From Anastrepha obliqua (lineage: Eukaryota > Arthropoda > Insecta > Diptera > Tephritidae), in the NCBI RefSeq assembly GCF_027943255.1, contig NC_072896.1, positions 121,489,879-121,553,878 of the forward strand: a DNA stretch of 64,000 bases, given 5' to 3'. A program made the position numbers and the translations under genes. Shown here one piece after another: positions 21,265 through 30,566 of this stretch (positions are counted from its first letter, which is position 1; each line of letters opens with the position of its first letter). Below the pieces are notes generated by a model that was given only the letters and a program-made list of their open reading frames with translations, was not told the DNA's origin and did no database searches.

Positions 21265-22740
21265 ATGGATTTCAAACGTAAAAGTGTGACTGCATTATAA
21301 AGGGTTTTCCAATAACAGATGTTATTTTGAATGGGATTGCGCTATCGAGAGATGATTAACGATTTTTTATGGCCGGAATTGGATGGTATTGATTTGGACA
21401 ACGTTTATTTCCAACAAAACGGCGCCACGTGACACACAAGCAACGAAATCATTGATCTTTTACGGGAAAAGTTTCCGGTCGTGTTATCTCTCGAAGAGGT
21501 GATCACAATTGGCCACCGAGATCTTGTGATTTAACACCTTCTGACTTTTTTCTTTGGAGCCACGGGAAAGAGATGGTATACGCCAACAGCACAGGGACAA
21601 TTCAACACCTCAAATATGGAATTCGTGAGGCTATCGAGAACATAAGGCAGCCACTTTGCAATTCGGTCATGCAAAATTTCATGAAAAGGGTTTTGTCTTG
21701 TAAGAGTGGTCATGGTGGTTATTTGCCTGATGTTATTTTCCACTATTAACGGCATACCTTCCTCTTTATAATGAAATGATCATCCGATAATTTATATTAA
21801 AATATAGCATTTTTCTTTGAATATCAAAATAACACCTCTTATTGGAAAACCCTTTATTTGGTTGTAAAATCACAACCAGCGATTGTTCGTGAGCTCGAGC
21901 ACCTTAAAGTTAATAAAGTTTTTGCTTATCGCACCATTACTCATTACTATGACACTGGTAGCATCGCGAAACGTCATGGAGGTGGTCATCAAAAGACTGC
22001 AACGTCACCTGAAATGGTTAAAAACGTGAAGAAATGAATTAAGTGAAATCCTCGACAAAGTGCCAATCAAATGGCGAAAGAACTGAAAATATTTGACCGT
22101 AGCATCCGCCGCATACTGAAAAATGATCTCAAAAACAAGCCTTACAAGATCCAAAAGTCGCTTGATCTCACACCGAAGCAGCCACAAGTCAGACTTGAGA
22201 GAGCAAAGAAGTTGCTTCGCTTGGCCGAAAACGGTCACTTTCCGAACACTGTGTTTTCTGACGAAAAAATATTTCAAATTGAGCATTTCGTAAACTCTCA
22301 AAACGATAGGGTTTATTTGACCGACCGATCATACGAGAATTTTAGTCATCGATTGTCCACCAGCAGGCAGCACCCATCACATTTAATGGTTTGAGCCTCT
22401 GTAACCGCAGATGGGCGCTCTCCAATCGTTTTTATCGAGCCTGGCGCCAAGATAAATGCGAAATATTATCGGGAAAGTATTCTGGAGGTTGCTTTGAAGC
22501 CATGGACAGACAAACATTTCAGTGGCAGACCATGAACGTTTCAACAGGACTCGGCACCGCCTCACAAAGCTCGAGTGAACCAAGAATGGCTAAAAAACAA
22601 CGTTCCGAACTTCATAACGTCCATCCAATGGCTCTCAAATTCACCAGACGCGAATCTGATGGATTATTCACGAGTCTTGAGGCGCTAAAAAAAGCCAGTG
22701 TCCGCGTGTGCGCCAAAATACCGGCTGGTTGTCCCCTTCT
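21265..22740 (+). pseudogene. DD37D transposase, split by a nested element
   Basis: Translation begins MDFKRKSVTAL at 21265 and is cut by the insertion at 21301-21854. It resumes with YLVVKSQPAIVRELEHLKVN; deleting the insert and one TA joins these in frame. The next part carries TGA stops before NPRQSA, one of them shared with copy A. The catalytic region (22071 on) has FSDEKIF, QNDRVYLTD and a TGA after SHLMV. TFQQDSAPPHKA and SNSPDANLMDYS follow in shifted frames. Thirty-seven residues separate the second and third Asp. It is inactive. Confidence 0.8.
21301..21854 (+). mobile_element. Internally deleted DD41D-type transposon (554 bp)
   Basis: Thirty-base inverted ends (outer part AGGGTTTTCCAATAA) are flanked by TA at 21299-21300 and 21855-21856. 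The remaining coding part reads FLWPELDGIDLDNVYFQQNG, HTSNEIIDLLREKFP and WPPRSCDLTPSDFFLW, with 41-residue spacing. The second catalytic Asp is replaced by Asn (QQNGAT), a stop follows, and the frame shifts once. It is a non-autonomous remnant of a subfamily distinct from the ones at 11577 and 38027. Confidence 0.85.
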
Positions 22741-23540
22741 GCGTGATTCCTGTGGGTTCCATTCGATGGCTTGCCTCGTACTGTCGTGTGCAGGTTTTCT
22801 AAGCGTATGTCTAATCCGAACTGGTCTATTTTTGAACTGGTCTAATTCTAGTCATTCTCGAACTAGTACGCATTTTTACATCAAATACCAGTCCGTGCAC
22901 TAAAATCTGTGCTGAGTAGTTGGACACCCCACAGCCAGGTATTTATGTACGGAATGCACTCGAATGTGTGTTTTATCATTTGTTTTGCTGAGAAAAAAAA
23001 GTAAAAAATTTAATTAGCAAAAATTACAGACCAAAAGAATTTCAATTGTTGTTATTTCCTGTTTATGTATGTGTGTGTGGGTTGAATGTGGTGGCTGTTG
23101 CTATTGTGCCAGCAGCTAAGTACCTGTGCAGTTCTGTGCCTGGTATTTAAACCGTGGCAACCGACAACTTTTTGCACAAATTAAAAACGGCCAAGTGTAG
23201 CTATGGCAGCCTACTTTTGGGAGCAAACAAAAAATATTATCGCAGCAGAAAAACGTTTTATGTAGTTGAGCTTGTAAAAAAATCAAAACAAAAAATTGTG
23301 AATTTTCGCTTCGATGGTTTTTGCTTTCAACCAATTACATTAAAAACTAAATAATGTTAATTGAAAGCTTTAAATTTGCTATATTTTCTATTAAAGTTTA
23401 AAAAAAATGTTATAATTTACTTCACAAGCATTAAATAATTTTAGATTTATAGGAAATTGTAGGAAAAGTAAAAGGAAGAAAGTTGGAAGCTTTAAATTAT
23501 TAAATTTCATCATCATATCTGAGACTTAAGGCATTTCTGA
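22741..23540. other. No recognisable feature
   Basis: Low-complexity and AT-rich sequence with GTGTG runs. Nothing supportable. Confidence 0.35.
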
Positions 23541-23542
23541 TG

Positions 23543-24055
23543 TTTTTTTTTTGTTTGTCGGGACAACTAACAAATGCAGCACTCAGACCTTAATTAAGTC
23601 CATTGTACTACACTTGGATGCCCTTTGAATTTTCTTTAAATCTACCCGATCACCGAAGAAATTTGAAATCAGTGCCAAAGACCTCAAACCTGATTCGAGC
23701 GAAGGCGGGGCAGACGCACAGGAAGTGATCCGCCGTCTCATTCTCCTCTTCACAAGCTGGGCAGAGTACACTGTCTGAGATGCTCACCCTTTCCATGTGC
23801 TTCGCCCACAGAAAGTGGCCCGTCATCAGTCCAACCAGCTGTATGCACTCCCTTCTGCTTATTGACAGGAGGGTTTACGACAGCCCATCGGACATGACAG
23901 GCAACCGCAGTTTCGCCCATCTGCAGCCTCTCTCAGCCTGCCAAGCTCGCTTGTGGGTTATAGTAACTCATTTGCCAACCGTCACTTTGATGGTCGCAGA
24001 AGGGAGTGCCAAAACGGGCTCTGGGCCAAAGAAGTTGGCCTGAGGCATTAAAAGC
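23543..24055 (-). mobile_element. LINE 3' fragment with poly(A)
   Basis: The minus strand reads CRWAKLRLPVMSD, then CIQLVGLMTGHFLWAKHMER. The Cys/His cluster LCPACEEENETADHFLCVCP follows, then FARIRFEVFGTDFKFL. This is the ORF2 tail of an R1/I-type LINE. The plus-strand T-run at 23543-23553 is its poly(A) tail. It is 5' truncated near 24055, with stops in the upstream part. Confidence 0.75.
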
Positions 24056-24059
24056 GTAC

Positions 24060-24875
24060 TGCGTGACGATTTAATGAATTTGTAGGACTAAAAAAAAAAA
24101 ATAAATAAAAGTGAGAGTACAAACACACCTTTTGCCTTAGTCTACTATTGACATTTAAAAAAGCATAATATTTAAAAAAATAATATTAATATTTTAGAAA
24201 ATATATGATTATAAATAAAAGTTCTCCATTTTCTTCAGAAAAATAATACCAAATCAGCTCACAAAAAATAAAATAAAAATTGCGAGAAGTTTATTCCATG
24301 CCCTTTAGCTAGCACTCGATTGCTCAAACAAAAAATTTTTTACAAAAATAAAAGAATATAAAAGCGTTCAAATCACAATTCTGCTAAGTTGCCCGCAGAT
24401 ATCGCACAACTGTTTATTGCCACTTTTGTTCTCAGACTGATGTGAAAAGAAAGAGGCAAAAAAGTCGTGACGCTCAGTCTGGGGGGTTAAAAAAAACACA
24501 ACCAACAAAACGTGGAAATTGGAATTGTGAAAGAACGTAGTTAAAAATATTAAACAGAAAAAAAAAATTTAAAGAGAACCACATTTTAGGTAAAATGCAA
24601 CAGTATTGGCTTACTGAAAAGGAAGGTATACTTTTATAAACAAAATTTCGAGGTTTGGATATTTCAGCAAATAGGAACGATTGATGATAGGTAAGTAGGA
24701 ATGACAGCCGATCTTTAAAACAACTCACTCAGACTGTTGCCTTCTATAATAAGTCAAGTTCAAACGGCTGATGATGGTTGAAAGTGAATAAGCTCCTCCT
24801 TTAGATAATTTATGCGGCCAGCAAACCAGAAAATTTTCTAAAGACGCTGATTAAAGGATTGAAATTTTGATGATA
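24060..24875. other. No recognisable feature
   Basis: Very AT-rich noncoding sequence. Confidence 0.35.
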
Positions 24876-24879
24876 GGAT

Positions 24880-25540
24880 TTTTTTTTTTTGTATTTTTTT
24901 TTTTTTTTGAAGTAGTAGTTTACTTGCTACTCCTAGTTAAAACATTTTTTTAAGTGCAAATCCATTGATCTGCCCGACACTTACATCCCTAAGGTCATCC
25001 ACATCATTCAAGATCGTTGAACCAAAGTATCTGAACCTACTGGCATGCCAGACAGTGCCGTGACAAAGAAGTTGTCTGATAGACTCTTCCTCCTCCTCGT
25101 TCTTGCAGCTTCTGCAATAGTCGAAATGCAGTAAATTCAATCTTTGAACAAGTCGATCTAGAAGACAGCAACGGACATAGTCACGTTTTTCCTTTACTGA
25201 TGGAGTAGCGCCTGACGTGCCATTTGGACCAAATTTCTTTTGTAGCGCTACATGTCAGACTACCGACCCATCTCGTGGCAATGCTACTCGTACCACGCAG
25301 TCTGTTGGTTGAGAGGCGTATACCTTCAATATTTATAGCAGATGGGAGGCGAGTGGTAGTGCCCTCGCTCGTTAAATCGTCTGCCTTACAATTTCCTTGT
25401 ATGTCACTATGCCCTAGCACCCATATCAAATGGATGCGAAAGTATTCCGCCATCTCGTTAAGAGATGCCCGTAATTTGCGAGCAATGATGGAGAGAGTGA
25501 CAACTACTCGCCGTTTGGCTGTAAATGGAAATAATGGATA
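24880..25540 (-). mobile_element. LINE 3' fragment with poly(A)
   Basis: The minus strand shows RNase H end IHLIWVLGHSDIQGNCKADD (about 25440-25380). It is followed in a shifted frame by the Cys cluster YCRSCKNEEEEESIRQLLCH (25115-25060) and an ORF2-like C-terminus. The interrupted T-run at 24881-24909 is the poly(A) tail. Type R1/Jockey/I-like. 5' truncated and frameshifted. Confidence 0.75.
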
Positions 25541-25559
25541 GTGAATAGCGAAACTAGAG

Positions 25560-26505
25560 TGTACGACTGTAAAGTGTATTGCTTTTTTCTTACCGAGTCA
25601 GGATCAAAGTTTTATAAAAGTTCATAAACTTCTCATTCAATAAATGCAATATTTCTTATATATGCAATATAGCAACTGGCGCCATTTTGCCGAAATCACA
25701 TGTTTGAGGATTCCATGCAATACATCATAGTTGACAAAAAGTATGCTATGATCATCAGATATCGATCACTACATACAGTGAGCGTACTTTCTTATGCAGT
25801 TTCGGAGAAATAAAGGCTGCTGATTTAGTCGGATCACAATCCTCACCAAACAGTGACTCCTTCGGTAAGTAAAGGAAACTGATGAATCTTCCATTGACCT
25901 TCAATACTCCAAATCTGATCATTTTGTTCGTTTTAGAAGCTGCTTAACTGGAAATCAAACTCATTCACAAATATTGTAAATTCGATGCGGCGGGGGTAAT
26001 AATTGGCGAATTTGCCACTGATTTTTAAATTATTTTGATTTTTACGTACTCCTTTACTTGTCTCTTTGTGTACTGCAGCTGACTAGTTCACAAGTGTCAA
26101 ATGTGACATTATAAATTTGCAATGGGATGATTAATTTTGCGCCACCTTGTACATTTTGTACATCTAAATTATATTCACATTGATTGTTTTGTTTCAAATC
26201 GCGTCATATGCAAGTGGCAACAAAAAGATTACCTTTGTAAGCTGAATGTAGTTCTCGGGACTGTCGCCTCCATTGCTGGGTAATTTATTTTGAGAGAATT
26301 CATAACTTTTTGAACACTTTAAAAATATTATTAAAGTGGAGGCTTCTGTTTTCAGTTTGTGACGTCAATAGCTTCATCATCATCACAAGTCAGAATATTG
26401 TGGCCTCTGCTGTATCTGATCTACACACAAAACCTACCATCGGCAAACCAGCATGTAACAGCAACATTCGCGGAATAAGGCGCTACTTACAGTGCACGGC
26501 ACAAT
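25560..26505. other. No recognisable feature
   Basis: Noncoding. A 70-codon frame at 26310-26522 (plus) has no recognisable similarity. Confidence 0.35.
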
Positions 26506-26637
26506 TGAAGGTAGGTAGGTAGGTAGATAAGATGGCAAGAGTACCCCAGGTACGCTACAAGTAGCACTTACGTGCCGTTTTGATACCATAGAGTGGACCA
26601 CTACCTGTGAAAGGATTAAGGGAGGAGATAAGACCGT

Positions 26638-26869
26638 CTACAGCCATCCAGTGCTGTTGATGTAGCGGAGGAGAGAAAAGGGATCTAGGCTGGAGAATTT
26701 CGTCAAGTCATCCCCAAAGGGAACGCTGAGGAATCTCAAGCGCCTAGCCGCCAAAGCCGGACATCTGCAGAGAAAGTGTACCACAGTCTCTTTCTCTGTA
26801 GGATCCCCACAGCTTCTGCAATGGGGGTTGTACGGAATTCCAAGCTTCTCCGCGTGAGTGCCGATCACC
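26638..26869 (-). pseudogene. LOA ORF2 C-terminal end, detached
   Basis: This is the last ~77 codons of the LOA ORF2. It contains IGTHAEKLGIPYN, the CRSCGDPTEKETVVHFLCRC zinc-binding cluster (Cys-x2-Cys then His and Cys), and the end FSLLRYINSTGWL. It was separated from the rest of ORF2 by the Transib insertion and has no start of its own. Confidence 0.85.
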
Positions 26870-26874
26870 CAGTG
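26870..26874. repeat. Transib target-site duplication, left
   Basis: CAGTG, matched by CAGTG at 30562-30566. Transib elements make 5-bp duplications, so length and GC-rich character fit. Confidence 0.9.
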
Positions 26875-27705
26875 CACTATGGGCTGGCATCAAGAAAGGT
26901 GGCCAAAAGTCGGTTTTAGAACTGGGACCAATGGAGTATATTTTTGATATCTATACACTTTAGAGCAGCTATGAGCAAAATTTCAGAGAATTTCGTTTAG
27001 TAGTTTTGTCATTAAAGGGCGATAACCATTCATACTTCGGCTTTTTTTGCACTTGGTCATATAGTTAAAAACAGTGCGAAATTCGAATATCGCTCAAAAT
27101 ATTTTTGGTAAATTTTACGTTTTTGTATTCAGTTAGAATATTCCAACACAGATTATACTGAAAAAGCTTTGAAATAAAGGAACTTGACGAAAAAAAATTA
27201 ATTTTATTCTTAAAATGTTGTTTTTTACCAAAAAGTTTTAGCCGTCGAATGCTGGCAACTTTTGGCACTCCATGATATTAACAAAATTTCAATATGAAAA
27301 TATTCTTTGAAGTATCTATTATTACCTATTGATGCGCAAATGTGCGCTTTTTAGTATTTTCAGAGATAACGGTAAAAACGTATGTGCGCTCTGAACAGCT
27401 TTTGTACTGTGTCTATGTTCAAATGCCCATAACGTTTTACTGAATTGACAGATTTGAGTCATTTTTGATATATTAAAAATATTTTTAAAAAATCGTTACA
27501 CAGCCAATAGAAATGTTTTTTTTGTTTACATTACAAAAGTAACAAAGTAGCCATGATAAATTAAAAAAATCGTTGGGAGAACGTAATTCTGATTGGGGGA
27601 AGGTTTTTTTAAATGTCTAGAATTTTGCTTCTAACAACATAGTAGGCATTAAATCAAAAATAAATTTCAGAAAATTCGAAACTTAGTTGGTCGGCTCATT
27701 GTTAA

Positions 27706-29769
27706 ATGCAATTTAATCAAAGCTGTTTCATTATAATGGCGACATTCACGAAGAAGGAAATTTTAGATGCCAATGATGCTGAAAAAGGAAGCGGTGTAAA
27801 ATATATTTTAAATAAATTACTAATTGAAGAAAATAAGGTACATTCTGAGGATCTTAAGCGTTTAGTTAAGATGGTTGCGTCTCTTATTTCTAAAAGAAAG
27901 GTTAAATACAAAAAAACCAAAAAAAATAATAAATCATTTACAGAGAAAAATGTCGAATGGATTAATTCACAGTTTCTCATTCCAGAATTAAGAATAAAGT
28001 CTAGTTCCGATTCTTCTTCCTTGAAACGTGGTCGCCCATGTGTTGAATTTGAAAAAATGTCAGATCGATCGAAGCGGCGGGCAATTGCAAAAATAAGCCA
28101 GCAATGTGAAAACGATCCTCTAAAAATATTATTGGCGGCACGACAAGCTGCAATAAAGTCTCAGGAGTGCGAATTAAGTTCGGTTTTGAAGAAAATCATA
28201 GAAAACCCAGAGTATTGCGTGAAAATAAAGCAATCCAGTAAAGCCACGCTTTCACTTATTGTGAAATCTCCTGAAGAAGCTCTGGCTTTTTTGATCGATA
28301 ATGGGCTTTCAAAATCAGCTTATACAAATATAAGGTTAGCAACAAAATTAAGCGGAGCTGATGTTTGGCCTCCTTACGATCGATTAAAGGAAGCTAAAGA
28401 GCAATGTAGACCTCTAAAAGAATTCATTCAAATAAATGAGAATGAAGCTAAGTGCGATCTTCAAGCGCTTTTAAATCATACTGCCAGAAGAATTGCCGAG
28501 TTGCAGCAAGAAGTAGTACTTTTATATGCACAGAAGTCTAATTTTTGCGACATTGAAGCTGTTTTTATTTTTTCTTGGCGGTTTGATGGAACCAGTGGAT
28601 TTCCATCATTCAAACAACCTTATTCTGAATCAAGTGTAGAAAAAGTTGATACAAATTTACTTGCTTGTACATGCATTCCTTTAAGATTAGTAACGTCAAA
28701 TGGGACCATTTTGTGGAACAACGCTATTTCTCAATCTGAAAAATTTTGTCGCCCAATTTCACTTAAATGGATAAAAGAAACTACTGAAATTATTAAATCA
28801 CAAAAGCAAATAATGGACGAACAAATTAATAAGCTCGAGTGCTTGGAAATTGAGGTACAACATTTTCGTATACGTTTACATTTTTCTTTGCATATGACTC
28901 TAATAGATGGTAAAGTTTTAAATGCACTTACTGACACAACATCATCACAGTCATGTCCAATTTGCCACGCGACACCAAAACAATTCAATGATCTTTCCAA
29001 TATTGCGACAGATGTTTTCTTACCAATTACTGGCTCCCTGCAGCATGGCATAAGTCCATTGCACGCTTGGATTAAAATTTTGGAATGCTGTTTAAATATT
29101 TCATACAGGAAAAATATAAGAAAGTGGAGAGTCTCAAACGAAGTTGATAAAAAAGAATATTCGCGCAGAAAAGCAGAAATACAAGATATTTTGTGGAAGA
29201 AATTGGGATTGAAAGTGGACATGCCCAAGGATAGAGGTTGCGGAAACAGTAATGATGGCAATTCAGCTCGTCGGGCTTTTCAAAATTCAGAAGTCTTTGC
29301 AAATTGTTTAGAGTTGAATACAGAATTAGTAACCAACTTTTCAATAATATTAATGGCTTTATCCTGCCATCTGCCGATAGATCCTAATAAATTCAATATA
29401 CTGTGCCATCAGACTGCAAGAATTTATGTTGCGAACTACAATTGGTATTTTATGCCTGCGACGGTTCATAAAATATTAATTCACGGCTCTGCGATTATAG
29501 AAAATAGTATTTTACCTGTAGGAATGTTTGCAGAAGAAGCTTCTGAAGCCCGCAATAAAAATTATAAGTGTTACCGTGAGCGGCACAGTCGGAAATGTAG
29601 TCGAGAAGCTACAATGCAAGATATGTTCTTGCGTTCTATGGATTCCTCAGATCCACTAATAGCGTCTCATAGCTTGAGTTCACGACTACAAAAACGAAAA
29701 AAATTGCCTCTTCCATCTGCAGTAATTGCATTACTCGCATTACCAGAGGTTCCGCAAAGTGAAGAGTAA
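27706..29769 (+). CDS. Transib transposase, intact 687 aa
   Basis: This is a RAG1-family DDE transposase that would bind the CACTATG ends and cut at the heptamer border by hairpin chemistry. Candidate catalytic residues are Asp294 (WRFDGTSG), Asp401 (LIDGKV) and Glu614 (ASEARNK). The zinc site matches RAG1: Cys417 and Cys420 (CPIC) with His588 and His593 (HKILIH). Other Transib hallmarks are GNSNDGNSARRAF (513-525) and the C-terminal RERHSRKCSREATMQDMF. The second Met, residue 11 (MATFTKKE, 27736), has the better initiation context and may be the true start. No stop or frameshift. It lies antisense to the host LINE. Confidence 0.93.
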   Translation: MQFNQSCFIIMATFTKKEILDANDAEKGSGVKYILNKLLIEENKVHSEDLKRLVKMVASLISKRKVKYKKTKKNNKSFTEKNVEWINSQFLIPELRIKSSSDSSSLKRGRPCVEFEKMSDRSKRRAIAKISQQCENDPLKILLAARQAAIKSQECELSSVLKKIIENPEYCVKIKQSSKATLSLIVKSPEEALAFLIDNGLSKSAYTNIRLATKLSGADVWPPYDRLKEAKEQCRPLKEFIQINENEAKCDLQALLNHTARRIAELQQEVVLLYAQKSNFCDIEAVFIFSWRFDGTSGFPSFKQPYSESSVEKVDTNLLACTCIPLRLVTSNGTILWNNAISQSEKFCRPISLKWIKETTEIIKSQKQIMDEQINKLECLEIEVQHFRIRLHFSLHMTLIDGKVLNALTDTTSSQSCPICHATPKQFNDLSNIATDVFLPITGSLQHGISPLHAWIKILECCLNISYRKNIRKWRVSNEVDKKEYSRRKAEIQDILWKKLGLKVDMPKDRGCGNSNDGNSARRAFQNSEVFANCLELNTELVTNFSIILMALSCHLPIDPNKFNILCHQTARIYVANYNWYFMPATVHKILIHGSAIIENSILPVGMFAEEASEARNKNYKCYRERHSRKCSREATMQDMFLRSMDSSDPLIASHSLSSRLQKRKKLPLPSAVIALLALPEVPQSEE

Positions 29770-29799
29770 CGGCCACTCCTCAAAAGAGATAAAAAAAAA

Positions 29800-30063
29800 G
29801 TAAATCATAAAAAAAATATAAAAATATAAAAAAATTAAAAAAAAAAAATCTTAAAAAAGAAAAAAAAAATATTTTCAGTTGAAATCAATTTTATTTTCCT
29901 AAAATATCTTTAATTTTCAAATTAAGAAAAATATAAAATAAAAAAATCTTAAAAAAAAATCGTTTTAATAAAAAAAAACCAAAAAACCGTAAAAAAAAAT
30001 TTAAAAAATAAAGAAAAAATAAAAAAAAATAAAAAAAAAATTAAAAAAAATAAAAAAAAAAAT
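29800..30063 (+). repeat. Extreme A-rich tract downstream of the Transib stop codon
   Basis: About 260 bases in which A runs of 4-12 are broken mainly by single T, TT or ATA, including many AATAAA-type hexamers. It could act as the transposase polyadenylation region. The composition suggests slippage growth. Confidence 0.75.
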
Positions 30064-30199
30064 AAAAGTGGAGTCTTCTAAACCTGTAACCTCCTCGTGG
30101 TAGGCTCTGGAAACTGCAAATGTTCACCAAACTTTGCAGGCTAATAACAGGCTTATGAAAGTGCTGGAATTTTCAACTTAGGCGCTTGGTATAAAGATT

Positions 30200-30535
30200 T
30201 TTCAAATTCTGAGTCCAGATTCGAAATCAGCGACCTCGAAAACCCCTTTATGCAAATATTTGTATAAAAAATTGATTTTTTTTAATTTCGGCCGCCATAT
30301 TGGATCCGCCATATTGAATTTTTAAATTCTGAGTCCAGATTCGAAATCAGCGACCTCGAAAACCCATGTATGCAAATATTTGTATAAAAATATGGATTTT
30401 TTAAATTTTCGGTCGCCATATTGGATCCGCCATATTGAATTTCTAAAATCTGATTTCAGATTCGACATCAGCGACCCCAAAAACATTTATATACCAAGTT
30501 TCACGAAAAAATGTTTTGATTTCGATTTATGGCCG
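30200..30535 (+). repeat. Transib subterminal tandem repeats, ~120 bp x 3
   Basis: The sequence TCTGAGTCCAGATTCGAAATC followed by AGCGACCTCGAAAACCC starts at about 30208 and 30328. A diverged third copy starts at about 30449, a period of 120-121 bases. Each unit also holds TTTGTATAAAAA and a CCATATTGGATCCGCCATAT motif. A related GTCGCTGATTACGAATTTG block occurs in the non-autonomous element at 59644-60361. Confidence 0.85.
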
Positions 30536-30566
30536 CTTTTCCTTGATGCCAGCCCATAGTGCAGTG

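Larger units (their letters stand above)
21136..22740 (+). mobile_element. DD37D (maT-like) transposon copy B, interrupted
   Basis: The left end (TA at 21134-21135, then CAAGGTCCGGCATTCTAAGT) is a diverged version of the copy A terminal repeat. The transposase follows on the plus strand. A 554-bp element (21301-21854) is inserted within the first codons. The right terminal repeat is not convincing, so the 3' boundary is approximate. Confidence 0.7.
26875..30561 (+). mobile_element. Complete Transib DNA transposon (RAG1-like)
   Basis: The element is 3687 bp. Its ends begin CACTATG, fitting the Transib consensus CACWRTG and resembling the V(D)J signal heptamer CACAGTG. The inverted repeats continue with GGCTGGCATCAAG and an inner GGCCAAAA (left) or GGCCATAAA (right) 18-20 bases after the heptamer. 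CAGTG duplications flank it. It encodes one uninterrupted transposase. Downstream are an A-rich tract (29800-30063) and three ~120-bp subterminal repeats (30200-30530). Confidence 0.95.

Noticed and set aside
30501..30560. Apparent C-terminus of the LOA ORF2 ending CTMGWHQGKAAINRNQNIFS
   Set aside because: Those residues are encoded by the Transib terminal repeat, not by the LINE; the true end is at 26638-26869.
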